The notes beneath the pieces were generated by a model, which did no database searches, had not been told where the DNA came from, and saw only the letters and a program-made list of their open reading frames with translations. Both the position numbers and the translations under genes were made by a program. A stretch of 64,000 bases of DNA from Ulota crispa (Eukaryota; Streptophyta; Bryopsida; Orthotrichales; Orthotrichaceae): contig OY987246.1 of NCBI GenBank assembly GCA_963920765.1, positions 14,628,868 to 14,692,867 on the forward strand. The letters run 5' to 3'. Shown here one piece after another: positions 34,785-46,236 of this stretch. How positions within the stretch are numbered: the stretch's first letter is position 1; each line of letters starts with the position of its first letter.

Positions 34785-35324
34785 TGTTGGTTGGAGCTCG
34801 TCAGAGCATGTGCGTATGGTGTCGTCTAAGAACAAGCAGCTTGCTGAACTTGGATGATGACGCAATTGGAGTGCCGGGCAATCGCACACTCCAGGGAGCA
34901 CGCCCAACATAAAACCTAAGTTATCCAATTCCTTGGTAGCACTTCAACCAAAAAATCCAAAAAAACCCCCAAAGAAATCGAGTAACAAAAAGGGAAAAAT
35001 ATCGAAAATAGGCCTGGCAATTGGCTGTATTTTATAACAGTCCTGACAATTCAGAAATATCGAAAATAAGTCTCATCTGGATTTTGAGTTTTTGTAGTTG
35101 ATTGAAGAACTTTTTTTGTTTTTTTTGTTACATATTATAAATATTGAAAATTTCAGATTTTCAACCGGCTTTTTAGCCAATGTTTACAAATTGCAAACGG
35201 TTTTTTCTCATTTCAACCAACTAGCTTTGAACTAGCTGTCAGTTCTTCCCGGACCACCTCACCATATATCAAAAGTAGGTCTTGTAATTAAGGTGACCAA
35301 AATTTTGTGCATATTTATTTATGG

Positions 35325-36326
35325 GAATTGATATGAGCACTTCTAGGGTTTGATATATGCACACAAGGGGAGGGGTAACTTTTAGGTGTTTACCATCAAC
35401 AAGCTGAATTTGGAAATTTCAAATTTAAATTTGGATTTAGAGACCTTGATTTAGTCAGAATCACAATGGAGTTACAATTGAACTCCACCCAATGGAAAAG
35501 CTTAACTTCTTTTACAAATAAAGATAAAAGTAATAATTTGCCCTATAGCCCAACCTATAAAATTTGAGATTATTATTACATTGAAATATAAAATCAAATC
35601 AAACCAATAGTTTAGCGCACATTTCAATCTACAAGTGTTGCAAACATACAACAAATATGTTTCATTTGTGACATGGTCAAGAGTTAAACTTATAATTGAA
35701 GTGAGAAATTGGTTTAACTCTTAACCATGTCACAAATGAAACATGTTTTTTACATGTTTGTAATACTTGTAAACAAAGACGTGCGCTAAAATGTTGTTTT
35801 GATTCTATTTCATATTTCAACGTAATAAAAATCTCAAATTTAAAAGGTTGGGCTATAGGGGGTGTCCACATAGGAATTGGGGGGGGGTGTCACGTAGCAA
35901 TTGGGGGGGTGTCCCCCTAGTCATTCCCTTTATATATGACCAATATTTACAATATTATAATAAATGTGGACCATAGGCAAAATATCACTAATTTGAAATA
36001 TAACTTGACATACAAGTTGCAATTTCAACTCTAATTTTAGCTCTAAATCTTGCTCATAGTATCAATTAAAAAAACTTGAATTATGCTAAGTTTGAGTTAG
36101 ATTTTTGATTCAATACTATGAATTGGATTAAGAGCAAAAAAATAGAGTTGAAATTGCAGCTTGTATGTCAAGTAACATTTTCAAATTAGTGATGTTTTAA
36201 TGCCCATGGTCCACATTTATTATAATATTGTAAATATTGGCCATATATAAAAGGTGTGGTAGAATAGTCAAAAGGGTGTGGCACAAATATCTATTCCCTA
36301 TATTTTTTTTTTAAAGTAAATTTTTA
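35325..36326. repeat. nested long inverted repeats
   Basis: Two hairpins can be read: arms at about 35543-35690 and 35696-35868 (CCTATAGCCCAACC against GGTTGGGCTATAGG), and arms at about 35933-36070 and 36095-36253 (AATGTGGACCATAGGC against its mirror). The flank at 35330-35540 is a truncated arm of the element type at 42840-43284. GGGGGTGTCC-type words recur three times at 35850-35920. Related hairpin sequence is found at 42250-42590. Confidence 0.65.
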
Positions 36327-36640
36327 AGGGAGGATTTCATGAATACCCCTAAAATTTGCAATATTTTCATAAACACCCTTGCTTTTACAAGAATTTCACA
36401 ATTACCCTTGGATCAAAATTTTCAAGCATTCTTTTTGTTGTGCGTGTCACTTCCCTTCTTCCTTTGCACGCACGCGACTTCTTTCTTGTTACATGTGCGC
36501 ACAAAGGAAAAAGGAAAGTGTCATGCACAACAAAACAAACACGTAAAAAATTTGGTCCAAGGGTATTTGCAAAATTTTTGATAAAACAGGGGTATCTATG
36601 AAAATATTGCAAACTTTAAGGGTATCCATGAAATTTCACA
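36327..36640. mobile_element. fold-back MITE FB-1, diverged copy
   Basis: Arms AAGGGAGGATTTCATGAATA and GGGTATCCATGAAATTTCAC pair, as in the other FB-1 copies. Confidence 0.7.
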
Positions 36641-36752
36641 TAACATAACATTTTGAAGAGAGGCTGCATTTCCCTCTCTTTAGGTATCATCCACAAACTT
36701 CATCCGGCCAAAAAAAAGAAAAAAATTTCTTTGTTTTCTTTTCCTGACATGG

Positions 36753-36795
36753 CTGGGCCCCCACATCGACGTATGTGCACTAAACTGAGCCTTTC
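36753..36795. repeat. dispersed conserved module, third copy
   Basis: GGGCCCCCACATCGACGTATG followed by TGCACTAAACTGAGCC, about 1.1 kb before the CcmE start. See the copies at 11655-11725 and about 16350-16405. Confidence 0.5.
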
Positions 36796-36922
36796 TTTCA
36801 TAAACTCTTTGACAAATTCAGCCAAGTGTCCCCATAGCTAAAGATTGGTGTGGAATATTCCACACCATTCTCTTGGAGGGAGGGTAGCCTTTACTAGTGC
36901 TACTAAATGTTATGAATTTTAA

Positions 36923-37430
36923 TAAGGGAAAATATCAAAAATACCCCTCAGTTCTTTCAAAATATCAAATATATCCTTGTATTATTTGAAATATCAAAAA
37001 TACCCCTGATTTTGTGTCAAATATCAATTATACCCTTAGTTACCTTTGAAAGTATCTAATATATTTAGTAATTTATACTTCTTTAGAACAAATTTTTGTA
37101 AATATTGGGATGCCAATGAAAATTACAAAATCTAAATGCAAGTTGCCTATAAGTCAAATCTTGGAAGCAAGTTTAATATAGAGTTTTTGCATTTAAGTTT
37201 ATTGTGGCCATGTATTGACTAATCTTTGTCATTGCCTTGGGTGCAAATGTGACTTACAAAAATTTCAATAAAAAGGCATAAAAAAATTAAGAATATTAGT
37301 TGTATTCAAAAGTAACTAGGGTATAATTGATATTTTAACACAAGCGTATTTTTGATATTTCAGATAATAATATAGGGATATATTTGATATTTTGAAAGAA
37401 TTGAGGGACATTTTTGATATTTTCCCCTTA
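36923..37430. mobile_element. fold-back MITE, family FB-3
   Basis: Ends TAAGGGAAAATATCAAAAAT and, inverted, TTAAGGGGAAAATATCAAAA, with arms of about 120 bp and TWA-type edges. A related copy lies at about 62230-62727. Confidence 0.7.
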
Positions 37431-37440
37431 ATAACCACAC

Positions 37441-37847
37441 CCGTCCGTTACCAGGACGTCGTCCACCTCACGGAGGTCCTTCTCGTTCACGTCCGTGCCA
37501 TACGTGAACGTTCGTCGTCGTTCGTCCCAGACGTGGACGTTCGTCATCGTTCGTCCTTCTGAGGGACGTCCGTCTTGCGGACGAGCCTATGCTGCGATTC
37601 TCGGGAGGGCCTCGTGGCTGCGGTGCGCACCGAAAAGGCCGACGAAGGCCGATTGTGAGGAGACGAGGGGCGAGCGAGAGAGAGAGCGGTGTTGCGATGC
37701 CGTGGTGAGGAATCATCACATCACCCCCGTCCAAGGGACTCTCACGCACGCGCGCATTCTGCCGAATAGAGCGTTCCTAGAAGCTTTGTTTTTTTTGTTG
37801 CTTTTTTTCATGTTTTGTTGTGCTTGAACGCCGTGAGGACGGGAACG
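37441..37847 (+). promoter_or_regulatory. GC-rich presumed promoter/leader of CcmE gene
   Basis: The base composition changes sharply from AT-rich repeats to GC-rich DNA with many GTTCGTC, GACGTCCGT and GTGGACG words between 37450 and 37590. It directly precedes the CcmE start. No TATA box is evident. Confidence 0.4.
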
Positions 37848-40800
37848 ATGCTCGCGTTCTCAGCTGCTGCTGCTGCTCGGCAGCAGCTAGTGCGTAACCG
37901 ATCTTGCTCGCTATTACGAAATAACGCATTTGGATCGACTGCTGCGGCTGCTCTTTCTTCAAAAGCTTCTTCGACTTCTCCGTCACCATTATGGATGTCA
38001 CAAATGACATCGAAGGTGCATTCCTTGGCCAGTCCTGCTGCGAATTGGCGGCTTGCTTTTCCATTGTCAAGGTGTGCTCGCTCACCTCTTATCTTATCCT
38101 CCTTCCCCTGCGCTCTTCTCTCTGGTTTCGATGATTTTTGTTGAATAAACAATTTCCGCAACGCCTTTGCATTTTGAGTTATGAGCAGAGAGATCTGTTT
38201 TTTAGAAAACAATTGCATGTGGATGAGCGTTGTGCTTTGCCCGGGGGAATTTAACTTTACAGTTACGGAGAGCGGAACGTTTCAGCTCTCCGATGCTCTC
38301 GCATGAGCCTGCAAATGATCGTCACTCCATAAACCTACTTCGGAATCGGAGATTTTTAAAACCAATCAGACGTTGTGCTTTACATCTGATTTGAGTAAAT
38401 CATTATTTGTGGACTTTTCTTTAGCCTAAATCCACTTGTATTTTGACCAGCACTTGCAATCCTCTCCATTGAATCTGGCGATATGAAATCTGTCCTCCTT
38501 TTGAGTTTTTCTTTCACAATACGGTCAATCTATCTGGACGTTTTTGAATTATTGATCATTGGCTTGTTAGGGGTTAAGGGACAAATGAGAAGGAATTAGA
38601 ATTTGCTAGTTAATGAGGTTAAATGAGACGAAGTGATTCTTACTACTCAACTTAAATTCATAGCGAATAATTCCTTTGAAAGGTTGCAATTTAGGGTTTG
38701 GTGTGGTATGCGAATTCGTGTCGGGGATCACTGTGTGAGATACATGCTTAGAAACCCTAACGTTTCCGATTTCTTTGATTTCCTATTTACATATTTGAGT
38801 GTTTGATTTGCTTGATCAAGCAGTGGTTGGGACACAGGCAGAGGATTTGCCACAAGGGCCGGGAGAGTGGACTTAGGAGCAAGGGCAAGGCAGTTACAAG
38901 CTCGACGGCTATGGACTATCGCACTGTCTGGAACAGCAGTAGCTGGTTTTGTTATTGTTATTTTGAACACCTTTCAAGAGAATCTCATGTTTTACATCAC
39001 ACCTTCGCAGGTATGGGCTTGTATTTCGACAGAGCGTACGTTGATTTGGAATGCATGCAGTCTTTTATGTACATTGTCTGCTGATATCCGTATCAGCAAG
39101 TATGCATCTTTTCAGGAGTTAATGATGGTCTGCAATATGGTGTAAATAGAGTCTGGGCAAGAGCTACCGGAGAGGGTGACGTAGTAAATGATGTTTATTG
39201 TTTTACTTATAAGTGACGAAGGGGCAAGTAAGGGTTTGGTTGTTGGATAACTTGGTTGCATCAATTTTATTGGTTCGGAAGCTGTTCTCTAAATTTGTTT
39301 CACCTTCGCAGGCTCTGGAGAAGTTTTTCCTTGATCCGACGAAGAACAGATTTAGGCTTGGAGGCTTGGTTTTGGAGGGCAGGTTTGTTCTCTCCTACAT
39401 TGCCTTTTATATTTCACAGTTCTCACGAACGGATTTTCCTTTTTACTCCCTCTGTCCCAATATAAAGCTCCAAATTAGGCATAGTTCTTGTCCCACTAAA
39501 AGCTCCCTTTTGCTAATTTCAATTGCTCAGAAAGCGTTTGTCAAGTCCAATGATCTCATGGGGGCAAATTAAGCAATTAAAGAGCATTCCTCTCCTAACA
39601 AGCTTAGCCTTGCCCATATGAGGTATCATTGTTGCTATTAATCTTTAAATCATCAATAATGAGGAGCTAGCAACATGTACAAATATGGTACTTTTTGCAT
39701 GGAATTTGGGTGTCTAAACGGCAACATAAAAACTTGAGATTTTGCAGATATTTGGTAGGTGGTATATGGATTCTAGAATGCATTTGTCACTAGCATAATG
39801 ACTAAAAATATAGTTAATCCCCCATGGAGAAGTTTTTTGGAGCTTTATAATGGGACAGAGGGAGTATGATTCATTTCTGCCGCGAACAGAACTCTTTTAT
39901 ATTAGCTGATCTAGTTTGAATTCATACATGAGTTTCGAAGCTTTATTACTTAATTGAAAGCTTGTTGCAAACTTCGGGCTGTTGAAGAGCTTTATGTAAT
40001 ACAGTAACTAAATGGGAATTAGGCGATTTAAAATTTACCAGGATGGTGCGATTAGGAACTTGTGTACGACTTTCGTGACGGAGATCCTTTTTGCTTTTTT
40101 CAAGTAACTTTCTGACAATCATGTTGTCGGTGTTGCCGTTCCAGTGTACAGCACTTCAAGAATTCCACAGAGATGGAGTTTGTTGTAACGGATCTTGCAA
40201 ATGAGGTATCCGCTTATTATCTTTTGTTAATCCGGTAGTTTGCAGTATCGGGATTCTTTTGTTTGGAAAGTGTTTTAGTTTGAAAGTATTGAGGTTGGAT
40301 TTATCGCCTTCACTGTTCCCTTTTCTTTCTGAGACATATCTGTCCCATGTCTGATATTTTGGAACGTGGCACTCATATTCTGTTAGTGATTGTACTTGAT
40401 CAGATTCTTGTGAGGTACCGTGGAGCATTACCAGACTTGTTTAGGGAAGGCCACTCAGTAGTGGCGGAGGGATTTGTTCGCCCATTTGATCAGTATCCTG
40501 GCGACCTCACTACCCCTGCTGACCAACACACAAGTCTTACCGCAAAAGCAAAGGAATCAGGTTGCTACTTCGCAGCTGTTGAAGTTCTTGCCAAGCACGA
40601 CGAGGTAATTCCTGTTAACCTCTAAAGCGCTCAATGGCCTCCACGGAGCATTTGTATTGCTTCTATTGCGAAATTTTATTAGAAGATGACGTGTGATATT
40701 CAAAATAGAGACCTTCCTCAAAAACCATCCAATTATCCAGATGCAGTCTTTGATCTTCAAAATTTTCAACGCTAGTATAAAACAGTAGCATATGCTAATA

Positions 40801-41377
40801 AGAAATTCACTCGTAATATGGTATGATAAAATATGTTGGCTTCCAAGATTCCCGTGTATTTGTTGATTCCTTTGAGATTGAGATATTGAAACGAAACCTA
40901 CTCTAAAAATTATGAATTAAATTATGTTTTATTTTAACAATAATTGAGTTCAAACGAGAGTAGAAGCAAATTTCTCCAAATCTTGATTACAAATACATCG
41001 CTACACCAATTTGAGATTGTATGCAGACCGATTAGATTCTCAGATGTGATTAGCGATGGAAAAGCCAAAAGCTCTTACTTAGAAGTGTACAGCTTGGTCA
41101 TGATCGTATCTGCCTTTGAGGTTTCTTCTATTTTTTTTGTTTACCTTGTAACTGAAGCTGTTGCTTTATACAGAAATACATGCCGAAGGAGGTTGCTGCA
41201 GCTGTTGCAAAGAATAAAGCTATGCAGGAGAGTCTAGAAGTGCCAGCTCTCTTGACAACCACCATACAGGCAGCAGCAAATGCTGTGCCTTCTCTCCCCC
41301 CATCTGGCGGGGGTCCCAATAAGAAAGGAGTTGCACAAGCGCCAGTAGTTGCTCAAAGATACGAAATCAACGCTTGA
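37848..41377 (+). CDS. CCME: mitochondrial cytochrome c maturation heme chaperone CcmE
   Basis: Six exons, 37848-38071, 38824-39010, 39312-39382, 40145-40205, 40404-40604 and 41174-41377, join in phase to 315 residues. The first 100 residues are rich in Ala, Ser and Arg and lack acids, as in a mitochondrial presequence. A single membrane helix lies at about 105-124 ('WTIALSGTAVAGFVIVILNT'). The CcmE beta-barrel follows with 'KNRFRLGGLVLEG', 'MEFVVTDL', 'ILVRYRGALPDLFREGHSVV' and 'FAAVEVLAKHDE'. The heme-attaching His is His246 of the HxxxY motif His-Asp-Glu-Lys-Tyr, which the last intron splits between Glu and Lys. CcmE carries heme across to apocytochromes c at the inner mitochondrial membrane. 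The exon 2 acceptor is a NAGNAG site (AAGCAG), so one Ser may be optional. The Ala/Pro-rich tail beyond about residue 265 is longer than in bacteria. Intron 3 holds a Stowaway-like element. Confidence 0.93.
39444..39866. mobile_element. Stowaway-like MITE in CcmE intron 3
   Basis: TA lies at both edges; ends CTCCCTCTGTCCCA and its inverse. It is 423 bp, with internal sequence (for example TCTTTAAATCATCAATAATG) matching the inverse of the copy at 3888-4312. Confidence 0.85.
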
Positions 41378-42839
41378 ATTCAGATCTAGAGTGTTGAGTT
41401 GCCCGCGAGATTTAGGGATTAGGGTTTACGAGAATTTGTTTTGTACATGCTTGATTCGAATAAGTTTTTCTATGTTAATTCGTAGGTAATCAATTTTGCA
41501 GATGGTTAGACGAGAAGGTTCAAGTGCTTCAACATTACCTTTTGGAGGTAGAGAGCAAGTTTGACTTGTTAGAGATGATTTTCTGGGTTATATGCACTCC
41601 GTATTTAGGGATCATAAATTGAGGATTCTTCACCCAATGGTTGAATCCTTTCTGTAACAGTCACTGTTGCAATAGGTCATCTAATTTGATGACAGACTTT
41701 ATATTCTATCACTTCACATCTGTACATGATAAAATGATTTCATCACACAAATTGGAAGTTTCAAGTGGAACTCTACTGTTTGAGTCTCATTGTCAGCCTA
41801 TTCTATGTGATGGGCAGTCTAAAAAAAGGCACTCTCATCCAAGAAATGAAAATTGAAACATGTAAAACAAGTAATTTCCAGTTTTTGCAATTAGCTTAAG
41901 TGCATTTGCATTAAATGTGATTTTTGGAAAACACTTATAATCTTCGCAGTTCCATAGCGAGACTTGGATATTTTTATATCTTATCCTTTGACGTTGCCAT
42001 TTTGTGAACTTAGCAAGCACAAGGATCAAGTGCATGCCTACAAGCCCAAGTGCAAGAACACAAAATTGCGTGTGAGATATTCCTCTTCCTCTAAAAAGGC
42101 ATGTTGTGCATTAGAAGTCACAAAATTCTCAAACAACCTTTTTATGATTAAATCTTCTAACGCGTTTAAATGAGAAGGTTAGGTTTTACTAGAATTTGCA
42201 AATGAACATGTCATAAATTGATAAAATGATCTTAATGACATTACATATCTTTTAGGAGTGCTCTCATATTACGCTAGCTAAAATATGAAATAAAATCAAA
42301 GTAATACGTCAGCGTATATCTGCATCTACAAGCAATGCAAACATAAAACAAATTTGTCTCATTTGTGGCACAGTTAGGAGTTAAACCAGTTGTTCCCTTC
42401 ATTTATTAGTTTAAGTACTCTTGACCATGTCACAAATGAGGTAGATTTGTTGTATTTTTGCAATGCTTGTAAACACAAATGTACGTAAAAAATTTGCTTT
42501 GATTTTATATTATTTCATATTTTTAGCTTAATAATAATCTCAAATTTAATAAGTTGGACTATGGGGGTGTCCACCTAATCATTCCCTTAAATTTCTGGCA
42601 AAAAAGTAGTGCGTTGTCCCCTCGATATTGGAGAAAAACCAGAGGGAACAAAAAGCAATGGAGGAAATTTGTCAAATTTTGCTAGAAATTTAAACCCTAC
42701 TTACTTGCTAAGAATGTAATAAAGATTTCAAAAACTATTTATAACAAGTCATTCTTACTTGTTTTATCAATGGGATCATGTGGGGATATTCTAATACATT
42801 GACGCGGTTTTAAAAAATGTATCGTCACACAAAGGGCAT
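41378..42839. other. CcmE 3' flank and repeats
   Basis: The first part is presumably CcmE 3' untranslated sequence. About 42250-42590 is a long hairpin related to 35543-35868, ending GGGGGTGTCC. No further gene seen. Confidence 0.5.
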
Positions 42840-43284
42840 TGATATGTGTACCACACCCTTTGAACTATTGTACCACACCCCCGGGTAAATTTTAGATTTC
42901 TACTATCAAAAAGTTGAATTTGAGAATTTTGAATTCAAATTTGAACTTAGAGACCATGATTTTGTCTAGAACCATAAAAAAAAGTTGCAATTCAACAACA
43001 TCCAATGAAAAAATTTAGCTAGGGAGAAAAGTGTTACTTTTACTTTTGTTTGTAAAAAAAGATAAGCTTTTTCATTAGGTGTTGTTGAAATGCAACTTTT
43101 TTTATGGTTCCAAACTAAACCATGGTCTCTATGTCCAAATCTGAATTCAAAATTCTCAAATTCAGCTTTTTGATAGTATAAATCTAAAATGTACCCCAGG
43201 GGTGTGGTACAATAGTTCAAAGGGTGTGATACAATAGTTCAAAGGGTGTTGTACATTAGTTCAAAGGGTGTGGTACACATATCA
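42840..43284. mobile_element. fold-back element, family FB-5, with subterminal repeats
   Basis: Ends TGATATGTGTACCACACCC on both sides in inverted form. The arms pair for most of the length around a centre near 43045. The right arm has four tandem copies of a 20-22 bp unit, AGTTCAAAGGGTGTGGTACA-like, whereas the left arm has about two, so the arms are unequal. Confidence 0.75.
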
Positions 43285-44388
43285 GCCCCTAAATGCCCAA
43301 GGCCTTTTTGAACTTCTTGGCATTTTCAGGAAAGTGAACAATCAATCAACCTTTTCATAAATTTCATCAAGTTTTTTCAGGAAAGTGAACAATCAATCAG
43401 CCTTTTCATAAATTTCATCAAGTTTTTTAAAATTGTAACCATACAAATTTAAACTTGACATGTTAGAGATTACATGGAAAAAGAAAACTCAACATCATCA
43501 CTTATAGTTTGAAAGATTATAATGTTTGAACATGAGGGTGTTAAAATTGCAAAAGTGACTTGAAGTTTTCTAACCCTCATTTCATATGTCAAATCTAAAA
43601 AGTTGGTCATCAAAGAAATATGAGGTTTAAGGTCATTACATGTTTAACTTTAATCAATTTACGGCTTTCAAAATCTACTCTTGTATTTTTTTTAGGGAAT
43701 TACTACAGCGACACCCTAAATTGCTAACGGGACACCCCCTATGAGCATGAAATTTGATAAAATAGTGCTATTTTTGATTTATTCAAGTGGTCCATCATTC
43801 ATTCAATCATGGCATTACCACCTCCTTGAAAGAAAACAAGAAAAATACAAATTTTTGTTGGAATATTATTGCACCAATACTATATTTTGATTTATTTTTT
43901 CTTTAAGTAACTCAAAAGTCCTATATTTTTAGTTTCAAATTTTAACACACCTTTTTTTTTAGTATAGCCTTAGAATGATAAAAGTGAAACAAATCTTTTG
44001 ATCCAAATAAAAAATTCAGCATTAAAATCACATTTTGTGCTCACAGGGGTGTCCCGTTAGCAGTTTAGGGTGTTGCATTAGCAATTCCCTTTTTTTAAAT
44101 GAATTTCTAATGCGGATTTTTCTCCAAGCTCTAGTGTATTTTAGGCTCATTTTCAAGATCTTCCAACACTAGAAAACTCAAGATTGCAATGGACACCTTT
44201 GTACAAAATTTTGAATAGAAAAGTAATGAATATTCATTTTCAAAATCAAATTTTTGATGTTGAAAATAGACTTCAAAATAAACTTGAGTTCAAAAGAAAT
44301 TACCAAAAATAATGATTTCATAAGATTTTATTTATCTTCAAAGTTTTGCAAACACCCAAATTGGGTGCCTTGGGCATTTAGGGGTTAA
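43285..44388. mobile_element. TTAA-type element carrying an FB-2 insertion
   Basis: Left end CCCCTAAATGCCCAAGGCC, whose TTAA has been lost at the junction with FB-5. Right end is the inverse of CCCCTAAATGCCCAAGGC followed by an intact TTAA. FB-2 is inserted at 43694-44090. A 53-bp segment beginning TTCAGGAAAGTGAACAATC is tandemly duplicated at about 43325-43431. Confidence 0.75.
43694..44090. mobile_element. FB-2 element, uninterrupted copy
   Basis: 397 bp with ends AGGGAATTACTACAGCGACAC and, inverted, AGGGAATTGCTAATGCAACAC. It aligns throughout with 17785-18813 minus the TTAA insertion there, which makes it the natural empty-site reference. Confidence 0.85.
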
Positions 44389-45880
44389 TTCTACCACACA
44401 AAATGCCATGAGATTTGAAAGTCCGTCACCTTCTTCAAGGATCAATTGTCATCATCATTGGAGGTGTACTGTTGAATGGTTATAAATAAAATTTCAACCG
44501 CAATTACAAAATCACCGGCTAATCAAGATTTCAAATAAAAGTTTATTTATGATATATTTCAACATAAATCTAGGAAACGTATGGTACAATTTGATGGAAG
44601 TGTTGGATTTTAGTTGGTGAAGCAAAGGTTTCTCCTCAAACACTAGACATGATGCTTGTGGCTTTTTTTCATTTAGTGAATGGAGGCTTGTCCTATTCTT
44701 GAATGTTGTATTTGTAGGATTAGTGCGGAAATGACAAAGTTATTATAACAAGAGTACGGTTAGAACGTAATTGCGTACTCCTACACTTACATTAATTTTT
44801 GGGCATTCAACCTTATTTCTTCATGTAAATTGATTTGTGGACATCAATATAATATTCCTTTGAGAATAATCAAACCTTTGGGTTTGAAATTTTTTGCTTT
44901 AAAAACTCAAAGTGACATAATAAAGCTTAGAGCTTAGATTAAAGTTTCCCAAATTTATTTTTGGAGTGTAATACAAGTGAAGGGATAGGGGCGTAGTTTG
45001 AAGGCAAGTTACACCCTCCTTTCTTGCCATATAATGCTCACCACCAATCCCCAATTATTTTTGCTCAATACCCAACCTTTCTTACTTCCCCTTGTTGACA
45101 AGAGTTGCATCCATGTGGAGGTGTTGTGACCCTTTTGCTACACTTTTCTACTCCACATGTAACCTTTTATTACAACTTCTATGTAAACCATTTACCAAAC
45201 CTTATCTTGAAGGGCTTGCATATCAAATTATAGAATAACAACAATATTGTTGGTGTTTCTATGATTTTATTTTATTTTTAAGCTTGTATTCATGCACGTA
45301 ATTGTTTTGAAATGTTGTATCATTATTTGTAATTCTCCTTTCTAAAAATGTGGATATTAGTGTTAAATTTGAAATATGATGCTCATTGGATAAATTTTTG
45401 GGCCCACACTTTGCCTATAATGTTGAAAATAGAGCATGTCCTAATTTCAAAACAATAACGGGCACTTGCATTTTTTCAAGCTCAAAAGCTTTAATTTTAC
45501 CTTGGATCACTTTTTGTATTTAATTTTATTTGGAATAGCTGATTTTCCTAATTTAGGCATCTATTTTATTTTCTTCAATCCTTGACTCTTTTGTCTATAT
45601 TCATGAAGAGCATTTATTTCCCATTTACTAAGCAATATACATTGACACTTTGTCAATAAATGTTGATTAGATAAATAAGATTTTTCTCACATTTAGTAAA
45701 TGGTTGAACATTTTGAACCAAGTTTTGAACCTAGATACAAGATATGGTTTTTTTTTTGAAAAGGAGGAGAAAGAATTCCTACAAGATGTTTAGGACCACA
45801 TTCATTTAGTGTATGTCGTCATGTGAGGTCTCACTTTTAGGATTTACAAGATTATAACAATGATTTTGTATTTATAAATA
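44389..45880. other. gene-free AT-rich stretch
   Basis: I see no gene, RNA or clear repeat boundary here. Confidence 0.5.
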
Positions 45881-46236
45881 AGGGAAAATTCACACTATGT
45901 CCCACATCCTATTTCTCCAAGTCCAGCTTCCACTTGAGATCCCAACTTTGTAGGGCTATTAAAGGCAAAGATGAATACTATAAAATATTGTGAATACCAT
46001 ATGCAAAAATATTGGTGGAACATGGGCTAAAAGTTGGGTGAAGAAAAATGGTTGACCAAACCTTGGTGAAGTCCCACTTTCTTTGACGCCAAAACTTCCA
46101 AAAAGTATTGCCATGCAAGCAATGCAATGACTTAGGACATGGTACTTGGGGATTGTGTGAAGAGTCAAGATCCAACTTTTGGCTTTACACCAACTACATT
46201 TTTGAATTTTAGTGGGATGTAAGATATAGTGTGAAC
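45881..46236. mobile_element. MITE with TTCACACTAT ends
   Basis: Ends TTCACACTATGTCCCACATCC and, inverted, TTCACACTATATCTTACATCC. A diverged copy occupies about 56785-57123, directly before the hydrolase gene. Confidence 0.65.

Noticed and set aside
37468..38218. Antisense and alternative frames around CcmE exon 1
   Set aside because: GC-rich exon DNA keeps all frames open; only the sense frame joins later exons in phase.
38560..38580. GTTAGGGGTTAAGG resembling a TTAA-element right end in CcmE intron 1
   Set aside because: No matching left end could be found upstream, so it may be chance.
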